Assembly (NCBI GenBank): GCA_032622095.1 | Contig: CP136068.1 | Coordinates: forward strand, 57,124,025 to 57,188,024 | Length of the DNA: 64,000 bases | From: Siphonodentalium dalli | Taxonomy: Eukaryota; Mollusca; Scaphopoda; Gadilida; Siphonodentaliidae | Direction of reading: 5' to 3' | Shown here: in pieces, positions 55,640 to 64,000 of the stretch | Position numbering within the stretch: the first letter of the stretch is position 1 | Layout: the number at the start of each line of letters is the position of its first letter | Notes under the pieces: model-generated | The model's input: only the letters and a program-made list of their open reading frames with translations | Databases searched by the model: none | Told to the model about the DNA's origin: nothing | Position numbers and translations under genes: made by a program

Positions 55640-56885
55640 AACTTATTGACTTAAATTACGGTACTTAATAATATTAATAATATTTTTTTTTTATAATTAT
55701 TAGTGTCGGCACACACAATCCCGATTGTGCCCGGTTAAATCCGGCTGCCGGATAAATCGGGCCCGATAAAATCGGGGGGTCAGCGTACACAAGTCCGATT
55801 TTCACTCCGGTCATATGCATGCTATGGTCACTGTAGTATATAGCCAACTGGTGTTGCCAGCCTATCTAGCCATTTAATATAGCTAGTCGTGGTGATTTAT
55901 ATTAATATGTATTTCTAAAGACTAATATTTATTAATAATAAACTAAATAATATATTAAAAATAATATATTGAGCTAATTTGAGGTCACGAGCAATACTGC
56001 CAATAGCTGTAAATTGGCACAGGGTAAGCAAAGTTTCGCGAATTATATATCCCCGTTGGGGAAACTAGAAGGGAATTAATAATATTTTCGTTGGAAGATG
56101 ACAGAAATCTTAACGATATTCACAATAAAATTAAGACTTTTCCTAATTTGTGCAATGACACGTGTTTCGTTGTTCAAAAATTTTTGTTTTACAATTGATT
56201 GAAAAATTTGTATAGCAATTGTCGAGTCTGTCTTAAGTGATATTAGCGTGTGATTTCTTCACGTAAAATCATATCCACATACCAACTCAGATCTATTAGA
56301 CATAAATCAAACAAACTTTTGCCAAAAAACAAAAACAAAAAAACAACCGACTTTCCACATTGTCGATATTGCATATTTAGTATCATCCATTCGACACCAA
56401 ATTGTTATGAACGTTCCTCTATAAAAGGCACTTTCATCATTCACTGGGTTTAATTTAAAAGTTGACAATTCATTTGCAAAATGCGTAAAATGCAGAATTA
56501 TCAACCTTCACATTATTCCATTGCTACGGTTTGTTACCATAGCAAATACTACTAGTATAAGCTTCACGGTATTAAACAATTATGAACTATAGTCATTGTT
56601 ATACCATAATGCAACATCCGATGATTTTTACACCGGTGTAAACTTTGACATAAACTTTGGCAAGACAACAAATGTAACGTTCTACCAAAGCACCTCTAGC
56701 CTATCCGCAGATAGTATTCTGTGGTCGGGAGAGTGCAGTAAAACCATACTGGTCTTAAAATCCGACGAGAATCTGAATCATAATTTTCATTTTGATTCTC
56801 GTAAAATGTCTTGAATCCTGTAAGATCATAACTGTTGCCGTCAATCCCGGGTCCCCATGTTTCCCAGAATATTGTTAACCTTTTT
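55640..56885. other. no recognisable gene
   Basis: AT-rich, with a GC-rich patch at 55,715-55,800 ('GATTGTGCCCGGTTAAATCC', 'CCGGATAAATCGGGCCCGAT') that looks like the edge of an inverted-repeat element, but no second end was found. Confidence 0.4.
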
Positions 56886-59200
56886 GGACTACACGTCAAT
56901 TGGTTTTTAGCTCACCTGAGACGAAGTCTCCGGTGGAGCTATAGTCATCACTCCTCGTCCGTCGTCCGTCCGTCTGTCTGTCCGTCTGTCTGTCTGTCCG
57001 TCAACTTTAAAAAAAAACATCTTCTCCTCTGAAACCATCATACCAAATTAGTTCATATTTGGTGTGGATGTTCCCTAGGTGACTCTCATTCAGATTTGTT
57101 CAAATGAGGTCACTGGGTCAAATAGTTGCGAAACCAGGGCCATAATTCTATTCCTCCACAGTAATTCTTACAACAACTTCTTGTCCATAACCATTGTGCC
57201 GATTTAGCTAATATTTGGTATGGAGGGTCCTTGGGTGACTGGTGTTCAGATTTGTTCAAATGAGGTCACCCGGTCAATTAGTTGAGAAACCAGGGCCATA
57301 ACTCACAGTAATTCTTACAATGACTTCTTCTACAAAAATATTGGGCCGAATTAGCTTATATTTGGTACTGAGGGACCTTGGGTGACTGGGAATCAGATTT
57401 GTTCAAATTGGGTCACTGGGTCAATTAGGGGCAGAGCCAGGGACATAACTCTAAAAACCAAAAAATTACATTTTTGCATTTTGATCATATTTGGGGTGGA
57501 TGTTCCCTAGGTGACTGTCATTAATATTTGTTCAAATGAGGTCACTGTGTCAAACAGTTGCGAAACCAGGGCCATAACTATATTCCTCCTTGGTAATTCT
57601 TATAACGACTTCTTGTCAATAACCATTAAGCCGATTTAGTTTATATTTGGTATGTGGGGTCATTAAATGACTGGGGTTCAGATTTGTTCAAATGGGGTCA
57701 CTGGGTCAAATAGTGGTGGAGCCAGGGCCATAATTCCCCAAAAAATAATAAAAAATTCAGGAACTCCTTGATCAATTTAACATACAAAAAAAAAATATCA
57801 CCCCCCACATGACCCAGAACCCCACCCTCAACCAACAGCATTCCACCCTATCTCATATCCTAACTCACAGGTAAATAAAGTATATTTATTTAAATTCCCA
57901 TTACAAGGCAACTCTCCTATGAACTGATAGACATCACACATGGCAAGGCAGATAGAGAGATAAAGAGAGCTTCTGCAGCCTTAGACAGAGTCCCCAGGGA
58001 GTGTATTCATGTCATCCATAATTTAAATGAGATTAATGGTGTTATCAATGAAGCACCCTTGTTGTTTATATTATCACTCAGTGGTCATTAAAATCAGATT
58101 AATTTCATTTTCTCAAAGAGTGCCTGGCATTTGTAGAATGAGGTTCCCAGAGGGTGAATTTATTGACGCTATCCTACACAGCAGGCTAGCATAACCAAAT
58201 ACACCCTCTGAGAACCTTATTCCGCTTAGGCCTCATCTTCTGGGAAGTATCTATAGTATCAAATTTACATTGTTAGTTAAATTTCCCTTCTAGGAAGTTT
58301 TTGTATCCCTTAATTTGCAGGATAGCCTTACTAAATTCACCCTCTGGGTACCTCATTCTGCAAATGACAGACACACTAGCACACTATTTCAAGGCTTGTT
58401 GTATAATACATTGTGTTGCTTGAGGCCAGGCATACACAATGTAGGAACAGACACGCTTTTTGAGATGCTATCCGGCACAGCAGGCTAGCATCACCAAATT
58501 CACCCTCTGACGACCTCATTCTGCTTAGGCCTCATCTTCTGGGAAGTATCTATAGTATCAAATTTACGTTGTTGTTAGTTAAATTTCCCTTCTAGGAAGT
58601 TTCTATATCCCCTAATTTGCAGAAGATAAAATTCATAAATGAGGTGCCCAATGGGTGAATATCACCAACTTCAACTGGGGAACTTAATTTTTATCCTTAT
58701 CAGATTTGTGAAAATGGGATCACAAAGTCAAATAAGGGCAGAGCAAGAGACTTAACTATTTCACTACATAGTAATTCTTAAAATATGTTTGCAAGAACTA
58801 GTTGGCTTATATAGAATGGAATGTTCTTCCTTGACTGCAATTCAGATTTTTTTAATGGGGTCACCTGGTCAAATAGGGGCCAAGCGAAGGACAGTTTCCC
58901 TCTTAATATGCTTCCTTCACAAGGACCATCAGGTCTATTTGACTGATATTTATGATATGTATGAAGGGTTCTTTGGTGTCTGGGATTCAAATTTATTCAG
59001 ATGGGGTCACCAGGTTAAAAGGGTGGGACCAGGGACATAACTATATGTCTCTAGTAATTCTTAAAATGTCTTCTCAAGGGATTTTGGACTATTTAGCTTA
59101 CATATAGTATGGAGGAATCAGGAAGATCCTTTAGTGACTGAGATACAGATTTGTTAAAATGAGGTCAACCTGTCAAGAAATGGCAGTCTATGGGGAGTTA
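56886..59200. repeat. mollusc-type dispersed repeat with ~145-160 bp degenerate units
   Basis: AGCTCACCTGAGACGAAGTC...GGTGGAGCT forms a short hairpin (56,911-56,942), followed by a CGTCCGTCCGTCTGTC tract. From 57,030 a unit recurs containing 'AGATTTGTTCAAATGAGGTCACTGGGTCAA', 'GAAACCAGGGCCATAACT' and 'AGTAATTCTTACAACGACTTCTTGT' (copies near 57,092, 57,249, 57,390, 57,527, 57,686, then more decayed to 59,200). A ~95-bp segment with 'CATCTTCTGGGAAGTATCTATAGTATCAAATTTAC' is duplicated at 58,227 and 58,530. No coding capacity. Confidence 0.65.
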
Positions 59201-59209
59201 ACACTTTTG

Positions 59210-60480
59210 TGTCTAGTAAAATCATTGAAATACCAAATTCATTAAAACATCTACCTTGGAACCACCTGACTGATTGGTCTGACATACATGTATTGTGTTT
59301 TGAGTCCATGGATAATTGGGCTTCAAACATGTTTAAATGGTTTTAGAAAAAGGCGCTTGTGCGATTGGAAATTTCCAACAATTGAGAAAGTTTGAGGTGT
59401 CGGTTGTGAAATTCCAACCTAAGACTTGGGAGTCTGGATGACCGGTCGGGAGGGGACTTGTTGAGCTGGAGGAGGGGGGTGATCAGTAGTGTACAGTTGG
59501 CAATTTCAAGGTGGTTTTTTACCAAGCTACATACTTGAAGTCTCTCTAGCCACATATCCTGTTTAAATCTACTTCTTTTAAAGTGATTATGAAAAGTGCT
59601 CACTGTTTTGGTCTCCAGAGTCCCAGTCTTATCAGTCTTTGCAGTCTGGTGAGCGACCCCACAGTCATTGACTGTCTTGTCTTAGAATACAATGGTCGCT
59701 TGTCAATGAACAAGCGCCTCCTTTATCTACCTTAAATTCATCAACCTTTTTGGACAATGTGTCAATCGGTTTTCTAGAATTAAGTGGTTCATCTGTATTG
59801 TGAATGATATATAATCCATAGCAATAATCAGACTCCCCTCCATTCCTTTAGCCCTGAAGAATGCTTTTGTTCTAATATGTCCCGTTTGCCACAGAGGATA
59901 AAACACCTTCTGAGACAAACGAGGGTCCCCAAAAGTCAATGAGTCAAGTGGGTTCAGATCTCTGAGCTCGGGGCTCCGGCCTATGGTATTTCCAACAATC
60001 TGAACCCGCGAGGAGTCCACCAAAGAAAAAAAAGGTTGACTCACTTGTTCTCCTACAACAGAGTAGGCATTCCGATGATGAGTTGGTTTGCCAAAACACT
60101 CGCCAGACCAAGTAGGGTTAAGACACCTGAAATGGCAGCAAATGCACAACCCTCAAATCTTCCATATGTCCATGCCAATATGAACGGGGACAGGTGCTGG
60201 TAGTTTATACTCATGTCTAAATGATTCCTCAGGCGACACTTGACACTGAGTCAATCTATAAACTTTTCCAGAAATTTATAGAATTACCATGGCGATTCGG
60301 CTGCTTTCGCAGGAATCAACCAAAAACCTCAATTGTGATTCTCCCCAGATGTTAAGGAGCACTAGAATTAAGTGGTTACTATGTATTGCCACTGATTATG
60401 TCAAAGCATCAATCAGTTGTTCCCATGGTACTCTAAACATGAAGAGTATGATACGCACATATCTGTTGCTGTCAATCACG
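59210..60480. other. no recognisable gene; part is duplicated at 63.8 kb
   Basis: The stretch 59,680-59,800 ('AATTCATCAACCTTTTTGGA', 'CAATGTGTCAATCGGTTTTC', 'TAGAATTAAGTGGTTCATCT') recurs at 63,770-63,895. The rest has no exon, RNA gene or element end that I can support. Confidence 0.45.
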
Positions 60481-60499
60481 GGGTCCCCATGTTTCCGAG

Positions 60500-63400
60500 A
60501 ATATTGTTAACCTTTTTATGTGTACACATAGTGGTACACATAGTGTCGACGTCTGGATTGACCACTCGTCCTTTGTCTGTCCGTCTGTCCATAGACACTT
60601 TACGCATAATGCGACAACTCAAGCATTTCCTATCTGATCGGAACCAAATTTTTTATATGGGTTTTTTTGACAGAGTTATGGCCCTTTTTCGACTTAGAAT
60701 TCACGCATTCTGCATAACTCAAACAATCAAGTTCGAATATGGGTTTGATCTGATTTTTATGTGTACACATACCTTAGTATGGTACACATAGTGTCGACAT
60801 CCGGATTGACCACTCGTCGTCCGTCCGTCTGTCTGTCCGTCCGTCTGTCTGTCCGTCCATAGACACTTCACATGTAATGCGATAACTCAAACATTTTCTA
60901 TCCAATCAGAACCAAATTTTGGATATGGGTTTCTCAGCCCAAAATACAGATCGATTTCGAATTTGGGTTTGATCCGAGTTTTTGTTACAGAGTTATGGCC
61001 CTTTTTCGACTTAGAATTCATGCATTCTGCCATAACTCAAACATTTTTATCTGATTGGAACCAAATTTGGTATGTGAGTTTTACAGCCCAAAATACAGAT
61101 CGAGTTCGAATATGGATTTGATCCGATTTATTTTAAAGGAGTTATGACCCTTTTTTCGAAAGAAAAAAAAAATCCAATGCTATAACCGAAGTAATTTTTG
61201 TCCGATTATGTTCATATTTGATATGTAGGTTTATGATGACACACCCCTCACCTGTATAGTTTTTGGTATTGATTGGTTGATCGGTTTAGAAAATAATTAA
61301 CCCTTTACACACATGCTATCCAATGCAATAAGTTGAACATATTTCTTCTGATCTGCCTCATATTTCTTACCTAGGTTTTTCTTAGCACGTTCTTCGTCTG
61401 TATGGTTTTTGGTATTGTTTAATATTTAACCTTTTTCACTCTTATGTTTACTAAGAATTCACCCAAGCTGCTATGACTCAAAACATTTTTCATCTGATCA
61501 ACACCAAATTTGGTATATGAATTTATCACCCCTAACTACAGATCAAGTTCGAATATGGGTTTGATCCGATATATTTTAACAGAGTTATGACCCTTTATAA
61601 TTCAAGTAATTACTGCTGGGAATTTGAAGAGAACATATCCCACAGACCATGTGTGTTATTGAAATGAGTTAATGGACAATATATACTACATGCTATAAAG
61701 CCTGATAGTGGTACCACTGGCTGGCAGCACTTGTTTATCAGATGTCAAACTGTGATTGATGACTCTCTGACCAGTGGAGTTCTGTGTTCTGTGCAATATT
61801 AAGTTAACCCCTTTGTTGAAACAGGTTCATTACATTAGTTAATGTACACACTATATGACACCTATTCTAAAATAATAAATTGGAATAGTCCATTGTTACT
61901 TTGTAGGGATGTTTTACAGACATTGTTGTTTACAGACACTGTTGTCTTATCTTAGACAAAAATTAATCCACACATTCCCTAGTTCGATGATATGATGTCA
62001 TTGAAAATGATTAACCCTCTCCACACATCATATGGTTTTGATGCTTTTCATTTGATCATTCTCCTATTTTATGTCCAGGTTGATGGTGATCCACTTTTGA
62101 TTTGCATGGATTTCGGATTAAAATTAAATTAAACCATTCCATAGACACATATTATGTGATAGACAGATATAATATTATCCCTTTCACTTTGGGCCAGGTT
62201 CAGTAAGGGTTTCAATAAATCACCAATTGAATATTCATCATTAGAGGAAATGCCTTATTTTGAAATTCCCTCAATTGCATTTGGGCTCCAGGATAATATT
62301 AATGGTGCTGGTATTCTTGAGACTGACTTATTGTATGGGTTTCTAAATCCAATGACATGCTTTTTGTAGACTATTTTGTGTTTATCAGTTCATTAGTTTG
62401 GGTAAGATAAACCCCATTCTATCCGATTTGATAACTCAAATATTTCCATTGATTATGTTTATAGTTCTTGCCATAGTTGATGATAACACACCCCTAACCT
62501 GCATAGTGAGGGTCATTTGGTTTATTTGCTTAAAAATATTAACATCCTCCACCAATCCTGTTGACACAATGTGATAACTAAATATTTTTCACATGATCAC
62601 TATATAAAGTGTGAATTGTTGAAATTTTTGCACTCATGAAAATGTTGGTGTAAGGATTTCTAAAATTTATAAAAATAGCTAATCACTATCGCCAAGGTAT
62701 GGGTTAAACATCTGCCGATCGTGATCGGCCGATCGTTTTTAATGGTGTTATGGCCCTTTGACATAGAATTCACACATACTTCGATAAATCAACCATTTTT
62801 CATCTGATATGAACCAAATTTGGTATGTGAGTTTCTCAACTCAAAATACAGATCGAGTTTGAATATGGGTTAGATCAAATTTGTTATACCAGAGTTATGG
62901 CCCTTTTTCAACTAAGAATTTAACAGATTTGAGGTTTGATAATAACCCAAGTCGCTTACTATTAATTGCCAGTAATACAAGCTTATAGAGAGACCAGCGA
63001 TACTGTTGTCTTGTTGAATTAGAGTTATTTTTAGCCATATATATATACCACAAAGCAGTGAAGCTGTAACCCATTCATGATTCAGTGGACTCTCCCATTC
63101 ATTTCTAAAAGTTTTAATTGGAATAGTCTATTGTTCATTTGTAGGGATGTTCTCATTATATTTTCAATTGATCATTCTTCTATTATATCTCCAGGTTTCT
63201 CCTCATTCATTTGCATGGATTTCTGTAGTTAAAAATTAACACTTCTCAACATTCCTGATACTTTCATCTGATATGTCTCATTTTATATTGGTTTATTTTG
63301 ACACACTTTTTGCCCCTATTGATTGATTAATTTATTTTTCCGGTAGAACCTTTATACGCATGGTGCGATAACTTAACAAATTGTTTATTTGATCGGAACC

Positions 63401-63660
63401 AAATTTTGTATATCTGTTTCTCAGCCCAAAATACAGATCGAGTTAAAATATGGGTTTGATCCAAGTTTTTTTTATATGGAATTATGGCCCTTCTTTGACT
63501 TAGAATTCAATCATGCTGCAATAACTAAAAAAAAAAAATCTTAAATCAAATTTGGTATGTGAGTTTCTCAGCCCAAAATACAGATAGAATTCGAATATGA
63601 GTTTGATCCAATTTTTTTAACAGAGTTATGGGCCTATTTAAAAAAAAAATTTCTAATCTT
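60500..63660. repeat. degenerate ~160-170 bp repeats with GAGTTATGGCCC motif
   Basis: Recurrent phrases are 'ACAGAGTTATGGCCCTTTTT', 'CGACTTAGAATTCA', 'GGAACCAAATTTGGTATGTG', 'CAGCCCAAAATACAGATCGA' and 'GTTCGAATATGGGTTTGATC', at about 60,650-61,140, 61,490-61,600, 62,750-62,930 and 63,390-63,650. A leader 'GTGTACACATAGTGTCGAC...CCACTCGTC' with CGTCCGTCTGTC occurs twice (60,522 and 60,762). A segment 'AATAGCTAATCACTAT.GCCAAGGTATGGGTTAAACATCTGCC' is present at 62,672 and 63,706. Between 61,620 and 62,690 I see little structure. Confidence 0.65.
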
Positions 63661-63894
63661 TGGAGATTAACATTGAATGTTAGGGATTTTAGATTCCTAG
63701 CTGAAAATAGCTAATCACTATTGCCAAGGTATGGGTTAAACATCTGCCGATCGTGATCGGCCTCTTGTTGGACTACATGTCAATCGGTTTTCTTAGAATA
63801 CATTGGTCGCGCCTCCTTTATTCCCATAAATTCATCAACCTTTTTTAACAATGTGTCAATCGGTTTTCTAGAATTAAGTGGTTCATCTGTATTG

Positions 63895-64000
63895 CCAATC
63901 TCCTATATATTTTGAAGACCTCTGTCTGTCTGTATGTCTGTCTGTATGTCATTTATACAAATCTACGATTCTCGACCGATCGGGACGAAACTTGGTACGT
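63895..64000 (+). mobile_element. possible Helitron-like 5' end, cut by the window edge
   Basis: ATCTCCTATATATTTTGAAG followed by a GTCTGTCTGTATGTCTGTCT tract and 'GATTCTCGACCGATCGGGACGAAACTTGGTACG' resembles the 5' part of Helitron-like elements common in mollusc genomes. The rest is outside the window. Confidence 0.35.

Noticed and set aside
58789-59040. An 83-codon plus-strand frame at 58.8 kb
   Set aside because: Falls in the degenerate 'AGATTTGTTCAAATGGGGTCACC' repeat; no domain or splice support.
1-64000. tRNA, rRNA or snRNA genes
   Set aside because: None was recognised by reading; a covariance-model scan (tRNAscan-SE, Infernal) would be decisive and could not be run.

Overview
The window is animal (metazoan) genomic DNA. 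It shows split genes with GT-AG introns, AT-rich non-coding DNA and dense eukaryotic transposable elements; there are no prokaryotic operons. Dispersed repeats of the type 'AGCTCACC...GGTGGAGCT' followed by CGTCCGTCC/GTCTGTC tracts, and degenerate ~150-170 bp repeats with phrases such as 'ACCAAATTTGGTATG' and 'GAGTTATGGCCC', are what I associate with marine lophotrochozoans, especially molluscs. That assignment is inference; no species can be named.

The one gene I can name with confidence is CCDC89, a coiled-coil protein. Six coding exons lie on the minus strand between 23,335 and 3,196. Reading frame and splice phase are kept through every junction, and the order matches the vertebrate protein from near its N-terminus to about 35 residues from its C-terminus. 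Its introns are full of mobile DNA. The first intron carries a 4.93 kb hAT transposon (15,578-20,507) whose otherwise open 762-codon transposase is split by a 1.3 kb inverted-repeat element. The next holds an 809 bp element with 9-bp target duplications. A later one holds a 5'-truncated L1/Tx1-like retrotransposon. The last intron seen holds a three-level nest of hAT-type elements (3,667-7,437), each with its own target-site duplication.

From 25.5 to 42.3 kb lies a degenerate non-LTR endonuclease fragment and then a giant inverted arrangement. Two arms of one repeat (about 26,980-28,604 and 38,582-42,310) face each other across 10 kb of short palindrome clusters, minisatellites and Helitron-like sequence. 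The right arm has been invaded by a CAGGG-ended element, which was in turn invaded by a reverse-transcriptase element (39,286-41,754). Two short minus-strand first-exon candidates sit at 42.8 and 43.5 kb.

From 44 to 55.6 kb there is a 5.7 kb inverted-repeat-ended element, a piggyBac-type MITE with a perfect 40-bp palindrome, an 882 bp Tc1/mariner-type element, and two direct copies of a ~4 kb segment (44.3-48.4 and 52.0-55.6 kb). The last 7 kb is degenerate tandem and dispersed repeat without recognisable genes.

The window therefore tells a story of layered insertion: several relative insertion orders can be read directly from duplicated target sites and matching empty sites. I found no gene system with a new biochemical function. 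The most unusual structures are the hAT nest, the interrupted hAT transposase, the short-palindrome clusters and the divergent satellite.
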